NCBI RefSeq assembly: GCF_040892595.1
Contig: NZ_JBFRYB010000001.1
Span: 1,488,001 to 1,552,000 of the forward strand
Length of the DNA: 64,000 nt
From: Zhongshania sp. R06B22
Lineage (GTDB): Bacteria > Pseudomonadota > Gammaproteobacteria > Pseudomonadales > Spongiibacteraceae
Direction: 5' to 3'
Of the stretch, positions 8,479-18,011 are shown piece by piece; within the stretch, counting starts at the first letter, position 1, and each line of letters opens with the position of its first letter. A program made the translations under genes and the position numbers. The notes beneath the pieces are model-generated. The model did not search any database and had not been told where the DNA came from. It worked only from the letters and a program-made list of their open reading frames with translations.

Positions 8479-9810
8479 TCAGTCCGGCGCTAGGGCTAAA
8501 TCTGCCCTCAACTGTCGTGATGCCGCGTAGAACGATATTGCCGCTAAGGCCATTATCGGTGGCACGATATAGAGCAGGGCGGTACCCAAGGCAGAGCTAC
8601 CCAAACTAGGTGTGAGTATGTCGCTGAGAATGCCGACACTCCACGGCCCCAATCCTAAGCCAATTATATTGATGATAAAAAATAGCGCAGCTGACGCTGT
8701 GGCGCGCATGCCCAGACCCACCAATCCGTGAGTCATGGCAATAACATTGCCAAGAAAGCTATTTATAACAATGCCCGGAATGATAAGACACATTAGGGCC
8801 ACGTACTTGCTCTCAACCGTGAATGCTGCAATGTTGAAGGGAATGCCGATAAGCAGTGCGAGCATGGGCGTCCACATATACCAGCGCTTGTCGGTTTTAC
8901 CCAGCTTGTCAGAAAGGTATCCGCAGGAAATCATACCTATAGCGCCGCCCAAGCCCAATATCGCTGCCAGCCATGTACCTAGCTCGCCGGTCGTCATGCT
9001 ATGGCTGCGAATCATAAAGGAGGCTATCCAGTTCGCCGTTGCGTATCCCGCAAAGGCGTTTAGCGCTGCGCCGATGGACAGGTAGCGGAATGAGTGCCGG
9101 TTCCACAGCACGGAAAATACTTCTCGCAGTGATGCTTGGGTCGAGCTTGCCTTCCTTGATTCGGATTGGCCACGCTCAGGCTCATCCATTGTAAATCTAA
9201 CGATAATCGCCAGTAATATACCCGGCAGTCCAACCACGACAAACGCAACTCGCCAACCGAAAAATTCGTTTAGCCAGCCACCTAGTAAAAAGCCGAAAAG
9301 AATGCCAATACTGACCCCAGAAGAATAAAGGCCCATTGCCGTTGCGCGCTTCTCAACAGGAAAAATATCGGAAATGATTGAGTGGGAGGGCGGGCTGCCA
9401 CCGGCTTCGCCGACACCAACACCAATTCGAGCAAATAAGAGCTGCACGAAGTTTTGCGCTAGGCCACTAATGCTGGTCATAAAGCTCCAGATAAAGACAG
9501 CTAGGGCAACAATATTGCGGCGGTTGGCGCGGTCTGCCCAGCGGGCAATGGGAATGCCCGCGGTCACATAAAATGCGGCAAAGGCAAATCCGGTGAGCAG
9601 GCCCAGATGTGAGTCGCTTAAACCTAAGTCGGCCTTAATAGGTTCTTGAAGAATAGCGAGTAATTGCCGATCTATAAAATTAAAACTATAAACAATGGTT
9701 AGAACACCGAGCGAGTAATAAGCCGCGCTTGTTGTCTTGGATTGTGGCGGCGTGACGTTGTCACTAGGTTTGGGACTGCTTTTAGCCGTGTCTTTATAAT
9801 CAGCACTCAT
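8479..9810 (-). CDS. Major facilitator superfamily transporter
   Basis: A 443-residue inner-membrane protein with twelve predicted helices after a ~30-residue polar N-terminus. Spinster/organic-acid-type features are visible: SFNFIDRQLLAILQ in helix 1, the loop motif WADRANRRN between helices 2 and 3, and GVGEAGGSP in helix 4. It may import the substrate of the surrounding catabolic genes or export an intermediate. An SD (GCGGGAA) precedes the ATG. It lies downstream of the MDR gene on the same strand but 341 bp away, so it may have its own promoter. Confidence 0.88.
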   Translation of the reverse strand: MSADYKDTAKSSPKPSDNVTPPQSKTTSAAYYSLGVLTIVYSFNFIDRQLLAILQEPIKADLGLSDSHLGLLTGFAFAAFYVTAGIPIARWADRANRRNIVALAVFIWSFMTSISGLAQNFVQLLFARIGVGVGEAGGSPPSHSIISDIFPVEKRATAMGLYSSGVSIGILFGFLLGGWLNEFFGWRVAFVVVGLPGILLAIIVRFTMDEPERGQSESRKASSTQASLREVFSVLWNRHSFRYLSIGAALNAFAGYATANWIASFMIRSHSMTTGELGTWLAAILGLGGAIGMISCGYLSDKLGKTDKRWYMWTPMLALLIGIPFNIAAFTVESKYVALMCLIIPGIVINSFLGNVIAMTHGLVGLGMRATASAALFFIINIIGLGLGPWSVGILSDILTPSLGSSALGTALLYIVPPIMALAAISFYAASRQLRADLALAPD

Positions 9811-10151
9811 AAAGTTGATTCCCGCTATTTATTGTTATGGAAATATCTCGAACTTCATACTAATTGCGGTTTTAAAGACAAATTTCCGCCAGCGTGATAT
9901 TTGAGTCCAAGCTTGTTTTTATAATCAATTCACCTGCCTATCTGGAACAGATGGATAGAGTGGTGGTTTTGAGTATAGCTGCGGTGCCGCTTATAGTAGC
10001 TATATTCGGTAGATAAATACCCCGTCCTTTTAATGGGCTTTGCTCACGCCAGTGTTGGGGGCGGCTTAGTTCTTTAAACATTCAAGAGCAAGCAGGGATC
10101 GCTAGATTTATCCTTATAATTTAACTAGCGACCTCATATTGTGTGCCCCCG
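9811..10151. other. Gap between MFS and MDR genes
   Basis: 341 bp. It holds the MFS ribosome-binding site at its left end. I see no small gene, tRNA or strong hairpin. It probably contains the MFS promoter. Confidence 0.4.
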
Positions 10152-11291
10152 CTATTTTGATGGATTAATCAGGAATTTTCTTCCGGTAGCTTGCTGGCTA
10201 TACGCGGCAACAATATCTTTATCAAGCGCCTCTATCAGAGAAATTTCATCGCTGTAATGGCTAGCAAAGGTGCTGCGCAGCTCATTGGCGACACGCTTGC
10301 GCAATTCCATTGTTTTCGCCATGCCGACCTTTTGTGTGAAAGGCGTGAGAAGCCAAGCACTGATACCCCAGCTAAAGCCAAAGTTACGGTTAAGAATGGT
10401 GGGTGACATATCCAAACCACCGTAAATATATAGCTGTTTAAATGTGGTGGAGCCATAAGGTCCGGGATGTTTCTCACCTTTCAGCGCCGCTTTTTCCATG
10501 CAGCTTAGAATTTGGCTCCCTAGGGTGCCGCCGCCGGTGGCGTCGAAGGCGATGTAAGCGCCGGTTTCTTCAATAGCGGTGGTCAGGTCGGCCGTAAAAG
10601 TATCGTCACTGGAATTGCATATATACTTCGCGCCCTGAGCTTTTAGTAAGTCGGCCTGCTCCTTTTTGCGCACAATATTGATTAAGTCGACGCCGTCTTT
10701 GAGGCAAATTCGGTTGAGCATTTGGCCTAAATTCGACGCCGCAGCAGTATGGATAATCGCTTTGTGGCCTTCCATTCGCATGGTCTCTACAAACCCCAGT
10801 GCGGTAAGTGGGTTTACAAAGCAAGACGCGGCCTCCCTTGCAGTAGTGCCCTCGTTCAGTGGCATGCACTGCATAATATTGACCTTGCGATACTGGCAAT
10901 ATAGCGCGCCGTCTAAGACTGCCACGGTTTTGCCCAGTAGGGCTTGCGCGGCGTCGCTGCTACCGGCTTTTACAACTGTGCCCGCGCCCTCGTTACCGAT
11001 AGACAGTGGTTTGCCGACCCTGGCTTGTACGCGGTTCTCAATGCCTTTGCGTAATTTAGCGGTATAGCTGGTGTCAGCGCCGGTTCCAGTGGTTTCGCCG
11101 GTGCTTACATCCGCAGGTATGATGAGCGTCATCTGGTCTGATGGGTTAATAGGGGTCGCTTCAATTCTTACTATCACTTCGTCTGCGCCGGGTTCTGGCA
11201 CCGCTGCTGATTGTAAAAATAACTTTAGGTGGCCATCCTCAGTAACTAATGACCGCAGTTGCAGGCCGGATGTAATAGTGTCGTTGCTCAT
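10152..11291 (-). CDS. Medium-chain dehydrogenase/reductase, enoyl-reductase-like
   Basis: A 379-residue MDR-superfamily protein. Residues near the N-terminus contain EATPINPSDQM and GNEGAGTVVKAG typical of quinone oxidoreductases and enoyl-thioester reductases; the nucleotide-binding loop is the degenerate HTAAASNLGQMLNR instead of GxGxxG, as in the ETR-like branch. The zinc-ligand pattern of alcohol dehydrogenases is absent. It probably uses NADPH to reduce an alpha,beta-unsaturated thioester or ketone. The ATG at 11291 has a CAGGAG SD; the frame extends 30 codons upstream (to 11381), but that part lacks family similarity. It fits the catabolic block. Confidence 0.85.
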   Translation of the reverse strand: MSNDTITSGLQLRSLVTEDGHLKLFLQSAAVPEPGADEVIVRIEATPINPSDQMTLIIPADVSTGETTGTGADTSYTAKLRKGIENRVQARVGKPLSIGNEGAGTVVKAGSSDAAQALLGKTVAVLDGALYCQYRKVNIMQCMPLNEGTTAREAASCFVNPLTALGFVETMRMEGHKAIIHTAAASNLGQMLNRICLKDGVDLINIVRKKEQADLLKAQGAKYICNSSDDTFTADLTTAIEETGAYIAFDATGGGTLGSQILSCMEKAALKGEKHPGPYGSTTFKQLYIYGGLDMSPTILNRNFGFSWGISAWLLTPFTQKVGMAKTMELRKRVANELRSTFASHYSDEISLIEALDKDIVAAYSQQATGRKFLINPSK

Positions 11292-11634
11292 AGCGTCGGT
11301 CTCCTGAAAAAGTCTATTTAGACTTATGATTATTTTTTTACTTAATAGCAGCCTACCATCAACCGTCGCCAAGGTATTCATTATCTAGGGAAGTCGAGGG
11401 TCACAGGTTGAGCGCCGACTTTTTAGCTGGCGGATGCCTTGCTGGTGATATGGATGCTGTTAGGATTGATTTCTGCTATGGCTGTATTAAAGCTCGAAGC
11501 AGTCTAACTATGATTACTTGGCCATTTTATGTTTAATGCCAAAAGGGTAGTAGCGTCAGTTTATGTTTCAATGATGCGTGAGCACGCGCTTTTGCAACGG
11601 CGCTTATCGGGCTATTAATGAAGTCGGTGGAAAA
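11292..11634. other. Divergent promoter region
   Basis: 343 bp between the minus-strand MDR gene and the plus-strand lipoprotein gene. Promoters for both directions must lie here. I see no clear operator, hairpin or small gene. Confidence 0.4.
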
Positions 11635-12120
11635 ATGACAAGACAAAAGTTGTTCGCAGTATTTTTTGCCTGTTTGCTATTGGCAGCTTGTGCGCAAACG
11701 CCTAATACTCCAATCACTTACAGCGGCCCTGTAGCGCATCTTAATGATGGCATTAAAAAAGTGTCGTTGATCAAGTGGCATTTTTATGAATTATCGATGA
11801 TAGGTGATAAACCCATATACGCCAGCTCTTCTTGCACCTACAACGACGGCGCCAATAGCCAACTGGGAGCAGATGTGTGTAAGGGGCGTCACCCGGTTCC
11901 TGCGGGCAAGCAGTTATTGCATATTCGCGCGGTAAATTATTTAACGGTGCCGTTTTTTTCACTACTGAACAACATCTATAAAGCGGAAGGCGATGTGCTT
12001 GTCACCCTAGAAGCCGGTAAGGAGTATTTTGTCAAAGGTCAGCTCATAAAAGGCTATGCCGCCGTTTGGGTAGAGGATGCGATGGGGGAGCGGGTATCAC
12101 GGAAAATCGAAACCCGATAG
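11635..12120 (+). CDS. Small outer-membrane-type lipoprotein of unknown function
   Basis: 161 residues. The first 19 form a lipoprotein signal with lipobox LLAAC (Cys19), so the mature protein is lipid-anchored. The rest looks globular, with several cysteines (SSCTYN, ADVCKG) and a region resembling DUF2846-like lipoproteins (VPFFSLLNNIYKAEGDVLVTLEAGKEYFVKG); I would not name a family firmly. The frame is open from 11578, but the ATG at 11635, preceded by GGTGGA, gives the signal peptide. It lies upstream of the XRE regulator gene. Confidence 0.72.
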   Translation: MTRQKLFAVFFACLLLAACAQTPNTPITYSGPVAHLNDGIKKVSLIKWHFYELSMIGDKPIYASSSCTYNDGANSQLGADVCKGRHPVPAGKQLLHIRAVNYLTVPFFSLLNNIYKAEGDVLVTLEAGKEYFVKGQLIKGYAAVWVEDAMGERVSRKIETR

Positions 12121-12189
12121 GACTTTACGTGCAGCTCCCTAACTGCTTTGATGGCGCCAGCTTGTCCTTATTTCGTGATAACAGTGTGA

Positions 12190-13026
12190 ATGGAAAATAA
12201 TAGTTCAAAACCGGTTTTCGGGCGTTTTCTTAAGTTTTGGCGCGGCGTCCATCAGCTTAGTCAGGAAGATCTGGCGGATCGCTTAAATAGCTCTCCGCGC
12301 CATATTAGTCGCCTTGAAAATGGTAATAGTCGGCCCAGTGAAGCCATAGTGCTAGATATTGCCAGAGTCATGGGGCTGGGCCGGCGTGACTTAACCCATT
12401 TATTGATCGCCGCCGGCTACGCTCCCAGAGAAGAGCGGGTCGACTTCAATGCGCCTGAGTTAAAATGGCTTCGCAAGGCCTTGATGATGAACCTGCGGGC
12501 GCTAGACCCGTTTCCCGCCTCGGTAGTGGACAGCTCGGCCAATATCCTAATGGTCAACCGCGGCTGGGTAAGCTTTTACTCGCGAATTGTGAGCGAAGAG
12601 GCACTGGCATCGGTCACCAATTTTTACGACTTTATATTTAGTAACTCCGGTGCCGGTAATATCCTCAGCGATTGGCCGGACACCCTGTCGGCTATTTTGA
12701 TGTCTATTCAGCAAACGGCCCTGTTCTCTGGTACCGACGTCGCGAACGACACCATTGCGCGCCTGCAAGCCTATCCCAGTGTGCCCTCAGATTGGCCGCA
12801 GCGGGCCGCGCGCACCGAGCCTATGGCGAGTTTTCGGGTGCAATTAGACATTGATGGCGAGTTAAAGCGGTTTTTTAGTGTGGGCACCATGGTGGGGGCC
12901 TTGGGTCCTAGCGCCTTCGCGTCTGAGCCCCAACTAAGCATTATTACCATGTATCCTGAGGACGAGGCAGACACCTTTGGTGATGCCTTAGATCAGACTT
13001 TAGCGCACCCGCTATTGTTTTATTAG
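12190..13026 (+). CDS. XRE-family regulator with MmyB-like ligand-binding domain
   Basis: 278 residues. An N-terminal HTH_3 domain (~8-65: FWRGVHQLSQEDLADRL, SPRHISRLENG) is followed by the MmyB/MLTR ligand-binding domain (~105-275), which begins RALDPFPASVVDSSANILMVN. Characterised relatives bind small hydrophobic molecules such as fatty acids and control lipid or catabolic genes. Its place just ahead of the beta-oxidation genes makes it the best local candidate regulator for the block. No strong SD is seen before the ATG. Confidence 0.87.
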   Translation: MENNSSKPVFGRFLKFWRGVHQLSQEDLADRLNSSPRHISRLENGNSRPSEAIVLDIARVMGLGRRDLTHLLIAAGYAPREERVDFNAPELKWLRKALMMNLRALDPFPASVVDSSANILMVNRGWVSFYSRIVSEEALASVTNFYDFIFSNSGAGNILSDWPDTLSAILMSIQQTALFSGTDVANDTIARLQAYPSVPSDWPQRAARTEPMASFRVQLDIDGELKRFFSVGTMVGALGPSAFASEPQLSIITMYPEDEADTFGDALDQTLAHPLLFY

Positions 13027-13129
13027 CCGCCAAGCTGCCCCGTCTATTTTATCTAGACATTGGGTGTCGTGGTGGCTTAATCGTCAATTGGTCAGAATGT
13101 GTGTCTACATAACAATGAGGTCAGATAAT

Positions 13130-14935
13130 ATGACAGCGGCAATACTCTCTGAACGCGATATCCAGTTTATGCTCTACGAACTATTTGATGCTGAAAAGCT
13201 CATTAATAGAGCCCGTTACGCTGATCATTCGATAGAGACGTTTAATGCGGCAATTAATACTGCCCAGCAAATAGCCACAAAATACTTTTTGCCTATTCGT
13301 CAAAAGATAGATAGTAACCAGCCGACCTTTGACGGCGAAAAGGTCATTATGATCCCCGAGATCAAACAGGCTTTAGATGCTGCTCAGGCGGCCGGCTTAG
13401 GTGCAACCACGGCTGATTTTGAATTGGGTGGAATGCAGTTACCACCCATAGTGGCCGCAATGGTAAGTGCCTACTTAACTGCCACCGGCAGTACCACTAT
13501 CGGTTATATGGCGCTCACCTCAGCCAATGCCAGCTTAATTGAAGCCTATGGTAGCCCAGAGCAAATTAAAACCTGGGTTGAGCCCATGCACGCGGGACGA
13601 TTTGCCGGCACCATGGCCATGACTGAGCCCAGTGCTGGCTCGGGCTTGGGTGATCTCACCACCAGCGCCGTTAAGGCTGAGGATGGCAGCTACCGCATCA
13701 CCGGCAATAAAATCTATATCTCAGGGGGGGATCACGACCTCAACGAAAATATTGTGCATTTGGTACTGGCCCGCATTAAAGATGCGCCAAAAGGCACCAA
13801 GGGTATTTCACTGTTTATCGTTCCCAAATTTCTTGTCAATGAAGATGGCTCACTGGGTGAGCGCAATGATGTTGTCTTAGCGGGTCTATTCCACAAGATG
13901 GGTGGCCGCGGTCAAACATCCTGCGCCTTGAACTTTGGTGAAAATGGCGGGGCGGTGGGGTATCTAGTCGGCGAGGAAAATCGTGGCCTGATGTGCATGT
14001 TCCACATGATGAATGAAGCCCGAATCATGGTAGGCACTGGCGCGGCGACCTTAGCCCTCACCGGTTATCAGTATTCTTTATACTATGCCAAAGAGCGTCC
14101 CCAGGGTCGTCTGCCATCGAGCAAAGACCCCTTGTCAGCGCCGGTTAATATTATTGAGCACGCCGATGTGCGGCGGATGTTACTTGCCCAAAAAGCCTAC
14201 TCAGAAGGCGCCATGGCGCTGTGTCTGTTTGGCGCCCAATTGGCGGATGACAGCCATACCGCCGACACCGAAGAAGCTCGGAAGTACGCGCAGACGCTAC
14301 TGGATTTCATTACCCCAATCGTTAAAACCTGGCCCTCTGAATACGGTCCCAAAGCCAATGATCTTGCCATACAGGTCTTGGGCGGAGCGGGTTATACCAA
14401 TGATCATCCGGTAGAGATGTTCTATCGCGACAATCGCTTAAACCCAATTCATGAAGGCACCACTGGTATTCAGTCGCTAGACTTACTTGCGCGCAAGGTG
14501 CCAATGAACAATATGGCGGGCTATTCACTGATGCTGGGTGAATTTCAGGCAACCATAGAGCAGGCCTCAAAACGCACTGATCTGGGCGCCTTAGCTGAGC
14601 AAATGGCAGAATCTGTTGCTGTGCTTAAAAGCACCACCGAGCTCCTGCTAACATCGATGTTAGATAAAAATATTGATATGGTCTTATCTAATTCGGTGAA
14701 ATACCTAGAGCTATTTGGCAACGTGGTTATTGGCTGGCTGTGGCTCAAGCAGGCGATAGTTGCAGTTGATGCATTGGCTAAATCGCCACATGAGAGCGAC
14801 CGTAATTTCTATCAGGGTAAGCTTCAGGCCACACGTTATTTCTTTAGCTTTGAGCTTCCTCAAATCCATGTTTGGTCTAAAATTCTGACTGATCTTGATA
14901 GTAGCTGCTACGACATGCAGGCCGACTGGTTCTAA
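13130..14935 (+). CDS. Acyl-CoA dehydrogenase, ~600-residue type with extra C-terminal domain
   Basis: 601 residues from the chosen ATG, which has a GAGG SD; the frame extends 22 codons further upstream without family similarity. FAD-dependent alpha,beta-desaturation of an acyl-CoA. Motifs: MTEPSAGSGLGDL (FAD/substrate loop), KIYISGGDHDL, NEARIMVGTGAA, and NPIHEGTTGIQSLDLL, where the Glu corresponds to the catalytic base of the long ACAD group. The length and extra C-terminal domain match the DmdC-like/FadE group. First gene of a five-gene beta-oxidation set. Confidence 0.93.
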   Translation: MTAAILSERDIQFMLYELFDAEKLINRARYADHSIETFNAAINTAQQIATKYFLPIRQKIDSNQPTFDGEKVIMIPEIKQALDAAQAAGLGATTADFELGGMQLPPIVAAMVSAYLTATGSTTIGYMALTSANASLIEAYGSPEQIKTWVEPMHAGRFAGTMAMTEPSAGSGLGDLTTSAVKAEDGSYRITGNKIYISGGDHDLNENIVHLVLARIKDAPKGTKGISLFIVPKFLVNEDGSLGERNDVVLAGLFHKMGGRGQTSCALNFGENGGAVGYLVGEENRGLMCMFHMMNEARIMVGTGAATLALTGYQYSLYYAKERPQGRLPSSKDPLSAPVNIIEHADVRRMLLAQKAYSEGAMALCLFGAQLADDSHTADTEEARKYAQTLLDFITPIVKTWPSEYGPKANDLAIQVLGGAGYTNDHPVEMFYRDNRLNPIHEGTTGIQSLDLLARKVPMNNMAGYSLMLGEFQATIEQASKRTDLGALAEQMAESVAVLKSTTELLLTSMLDKNIDMVLSNSVKYLELFGNVVIGWLWLKQAIVAVDALAKSPHESDRNFYQGKLQATRYFFSFELPQIHVWSKILTDLDSSCYDMQADWF

Positions 14936-14963
14936 GCATAATTAAAAAAAGGAGGGTTGCCCC

Positions 14964-15425
14964 ATGGTGACATTTGTTGATAAAGAACAGGTATTCGACA
15001 AGATTGGATATGAGTCGGAGCCAACGGCTTGGTTTACGGTTACCCAAGAAACCATTAATAAATTTGCCGACTGCACCTTGGATCACCAGTTTATTCACGT
15101 CGATCCAGAAAAAGCCAAAGCCACGCCTTTTGGCAGTACAATTGCCCACGGCTTTTTGAGTCTTTCTATGCTCTCGCATTTTGCCGAGGAATATAGTCTC
15201 ATAATCAACGGTTTTTATATGGGCGTGAACTACGGCTTTGATAAAGTCAGATTCCTTGCTCCGGTAAAAGTGGATAAGCGTATTCGCGCGGTTCCAAAAA
15301 TTTTAGACATAAGCTCAAATAAGCCCGGTCAGTATTTGTTTAAGACCCAGGTGACAATAGAAATCGAAGGTGAAGACAAGCCCGCCTGTGTGGCGGAATG
15401 GCTCAGTATGCAAATGGTTGCTTAA
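14964..15425 (+). CDS. MaoC-family (R)-enoyl-CoA hydratase
   Basis: 153 residues with a strong AGGAGGG SD. Hot-dog fold with the hydratase-2 motif: the Asp/His pair in CTLDHQFIHVDPEKA and GSTIAHGFLSLSM. It hydrates a trans-2-enoyl-CoA to the (R)-3-hydroxyacyl-CoA. This fits the downstream SDR, whose closest named relatives act on the (R)-isomer. Spacing to the dehydrogenase gene is 28 bp and to the SDR gene 16 bp, so they are one operon. Confidence 0.92.
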   Translation: MVTFVDKEQVFDKIGYESEPTAWFTVTQETINKFADCTLDHQFIHVDPEKAKATPFGSTIAHGFLSLSMLSHFAEEYSLIINGFYMGVNYGFDKVRFLAPVKVDKRIRAVPKILDISSNKPGQYLFKTQVTIEIEGEDKPACVAEWLSMQMVA

Positions 15426-15441
15426 AGGAGAATATAAAAAA

Positions 15442-16353
15442 ATGACAATTAGATTTGATGGACAAGTAGCAATAGTCACAGGCGCAGGTAATGGTCTGGG
15501 TCGCAGTCATGCACTGGCGTTGGCCGAACGTGGTGCGAGGGTTGTTATTAACGATCTAGGCGCATCCAGAGACGGCAGCGGCGCTTCCTCAGAAGCGGCG
15601 ATGGAAGTGGTGGCCTTAATAGAAAAAAATGGCGGTGAGGCAATGGCTCACGGCGCCAATGTAGCCAACTTTGCTGAAGTTGAAGATATGGTTGCACAGG
15701 CAATGGCCAAATGGGGCCGCGTTGATATCCTCATCAACAATGCCGGCATATTGCGCGATAAGACCTTCGCCAAAATGACCTTAGACGATTTTAAACTGGT
15801 CCTAGATGTTCATCTAATGGGATCAGTAAATTGCTGTAAAGCGGTTTGGGAAATAATGCGCCAGCAAAATTACGGTCGCATTGTTATGACCACATCCTCA
15901 AGCGGTATGTACGGCAACTTTGGCCAGAGTAACTATGGCGCTGCCAAAATGGCGGTGTTGGGCCTAATGAATACGCTGGTGTTGGAAGGTGCAAAAAACA
16001 ATATTCGTGTTAATGCCCTGTCGCCAACCGCCGGTACGCGCATGACAGAAGACTTAATGCCTAAAGAAATGCTCGACCTGTTGACGCCTGAAGCCGTTAC
16101 TGCCGGCGCCTTGTTGCTGTGTCACAAAGACTCGCCAACACGTCAGATTCTGTGTGCGGGTGCCGGCGGCTATGCGAGTACACGCTTGTTTGAAACCGAT
16201 GGTATTTTCCTTGCGGCCGACCAGCAAACCCCAGAGGAAATTGCTGCCCAGTGGGATGCGGTGAACGACACCAGTAAGCAGCAGAATCTCGAATCCGGCA
16301 GCAAACAAACTGAGAAGTTTTTGACTAAAGCAATGTCTCAACTGAAATCTTAG
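15442..16353 (+). CDS. Short-chain dehydrogenase, 3-hydroxyacyl-CoA dehydrogenase type
   Basis: 303 residues; start chosen for the AAGGAG SD, although the frame is open from 15370. Rossmann motif TGAGNGLGRSHA (~14), NNAGIL (~96), catalytic Ser in MTTSSSGMYGNFG and Tyr/Lys in SNYGAAKMA. The sequence resembles the dehydrogenase part of the peroxisomal multifunctional enzyme type 2 (17-beta-HSD4), which oxidises (R)-3-hydroxyacyl-CoA with NAD+. It supplies the third step of the local beta-oxidation cycle. Confidence 0.92.
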   Translation: MTIRFDGQVAIVTGAGNGLGRSHALALAERGARVVINDLGASRDGSGASSEAAMEVVALIEKNGGEAMAHGANVANFAEVEDMVAQAMAKWGRVDILINNAGILRDKTFAKMTLDDFKLVLDVHLMGSVNCCKAVWEIMRQQNYGRIVMTTSSSGMYGNFGQSNYGAAKMAVLGLMNTLVLEGAKNNIRVNALSPTAGTRMTEDLMPKEMLDLLTPEAVTAGALLLCHKDSPTRQILCAGAGGYASTRLFETDGIFLAADQQTPEEIAAQWDAVNDTSKQQNLESGSKQTEKFLTKAMSQLKS

Positions 16354-16445
16354 TGCCACCTTATTTTGTAAAATAACCATAGACCTGTGTTGCGGCAGAG
16401 ATTGCCGCCTCAGGCAGGATGTCTAATCAAAAAGAGATCGATGCT

Positions 16446-17627
16446 ATGAAAGATGCCGTTATTGTATCCGCCGCCCGTACGCCTATTGCCAAAGCTTATC
16501 GTGGTGCGTTTAATAATTTAGAGTCGCCGTCCATGGCTGCCCACGCCATTAAGGCTGCGGTTGAACGGGCTGGAATTGACCCAAATGAAATTGATGACTG
16601 CCTGATTGGCGCAGCCTTGGAGCAGGGCACCCAGTCCATGAATTTAGGTCGTATGGCCGCGATCGCTGCTGGCTTACCAACGACTGTGTCCGGTATCACT
16701 ATGGATCGTCAGTGCTCGTCGGGCTTGATGGCGATCGCTACCGGCGCCAAGCAAATTATTACCGACGGCGCGCCAATGCTGGTCGCCGGCGGTTGCGAGT
16801 CGATCAGCTTAGTGCAAAACGAACATATGAATATGCATAAGCTGGTCGATCCGATGGCTATCGCCAATTCACCCAATATTTATATGGCCATGCTGGATAC
16901 CGCCGAGATTGTCGCTAAGCGCTACGGCATCAGTCGCGATGCCCAGGACGAGTACGCTTTACAGTCGCAAATGCGTACTGCTGCGGCGCAGGCGGCGGGT
17001 AAGTTTGACGACGAGATTATTCCGGTAACGGCCACCAAGTTGGTGACCAACAAAGAAACCGGTGAGACTAGTGAAGAGTCGGTGACGCTGAGCCAAGACG
17101 AAGGCAACCGTCCCAGCACTACTCTAGAAGGCCTGCAGGGACTGAGAACTGTCCGCGAGGGTGGTTGCATCACCGGAGGTAATGCTTCGCAGCTATCCGA
17201 TGGCGCTGCTGCAGTCGTATTGATGGATGGCACCCTCGCATCACAGCGCAATATTGAGCCACTGGGTATCTACCGTGGTATGGCGGTTGCGGGTTGCGAG
17301 CCAGATGAGATGGGTATTGGTCCGATCTTTGCCATTCCCAAATTGCTCAAGCGCAATGGTCTAACTATGGACGATATTGGCTTGTGGGAGCTAAACGAAG
17401 CCTTTGCGGTTCAGGTTATTTACTGCCGCGATAAGTTGGGCATTCCAAACGAAAACTTAAACGTCAATGGTGGTGCAATTTCTATTGGTCACCCCTATGG
17501 CATGAGTGGCGCACGCATGGTGATGCACGCTTTGATCGAAGGTAAGCGTCGCGGTGTTAAATACGTTGTTGTTACCATGTGCGTAGGTGGCGGCATGGGC
17601 GCGGCGGGTCTATTTGAAGTTCGTTAA
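16446..17627 (+). CDS. Acetyl-CoA acyltransferase (thiolase)
   Basis: 393 residues, the normal thiolase length, from the ATG at 16446 (SD AAGAGA); an in-frame ATG at 16419 has no usable SD spacing. Catalytic residues are in place: Cys90 in [10 protein letters not shown], His~349 in [10 protein letters not shown], Cys~379 in [13 protein letters not shown]. It cleaves 3-ketoacyl-CoA with CoA to release acetyl-CoA or propionyl-CoA, closing the pathway encoded by the preceding three genes. Confidence 0.94.
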   Translation: MKDAVIVSAARTPIAKAYRGAFNNLESPSMAAHAIKAAVERAGIDPNEIDDCLIGAALEQGTQSMNLGRMAAIAAGLPTTVSGITMDRQCSSGLMAIATGAKQIITDGAPMLVAGGCESISLVQNEHMNMHKLVDPMAIANSPNIYMAMLDTAEIVAKRYGISRDAQDEYALQSQMRTAAAQAAGKFDDEIIPVTATKLVTNKETGETSEESVTLSQDEGNRPSTTLEGLQGLRTVREGGCITGGNASQLSDGAAAVVLMDGTLASQRNIEPLGIYRGMAVAGCEPDEMGIGPIFAIPKLLKRNGLTMDDIGLWELNEAFAVQVIYCRDKLGIPNENLNVNGGAISIGHPYGMSGARMVMHALIEGKRRGVKYVVVTMCVGGGMGAAGLFEVR

Positions 17628-17637
17628 TCGCCCCTTT

Positions 17638-17671
17638 CGCGCTGAACTGGTTTGAGATCATAGTCAGCGCG
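17638..17671 (+). terminator. Inverted repeat after the thiolase gene
   Basis: Arms 17638-17645 and 17664-17671 (8 bp, exact) flank an 18-nt spacer. There is no T-run, so this is only a possible terminator of the beta-oxidation operon. Confidence 0.3.
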
Positions 17672-17748
17672 ATTCTCGCCGCAATACCGCCTTGTTGGTG
17701 TCGCGGCGACGAAATCCCCCCCTTATTTTTTTATTGAATATATACCGC

Positions 17749-17760
17749 TTGAATATTCAA
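17749..17760. promoter_or_regulatory. 12-bp perfect palindrome in the AT-rich region ahead of the crotonase gene
   Basis: TTGAATATTCAA lies in an AT-rich patch (17725-17775) within the 384-bp gap before the crotonase gene. It may be part of a promoter or an operator. The rest of the gap shows nothing I can assign. Confidence 0.35.
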
Positions 17761-18011
17761 AATATTAAATTGCCTCTATTCAGTCTGTTCACGATTTTCC
17801 TGCGCTCTTGAACGTCGGCCCGATACGCCTTTTCTAAGCTCAGTGTTGCCTGCGATTCAATATGCCGGTCTGCAATCGATGCTGCGCAGCATACTAATTC
17901 CGGTCCCCTCGCTCTCGGTACGATTATTCTGCCGTAAAAGCTGGCGGCTTATGGGTGAGTTACGTAGAATGGCTGATCAATGTTTTCGGTGAGAACACTA
18001 GGGAAGCTATA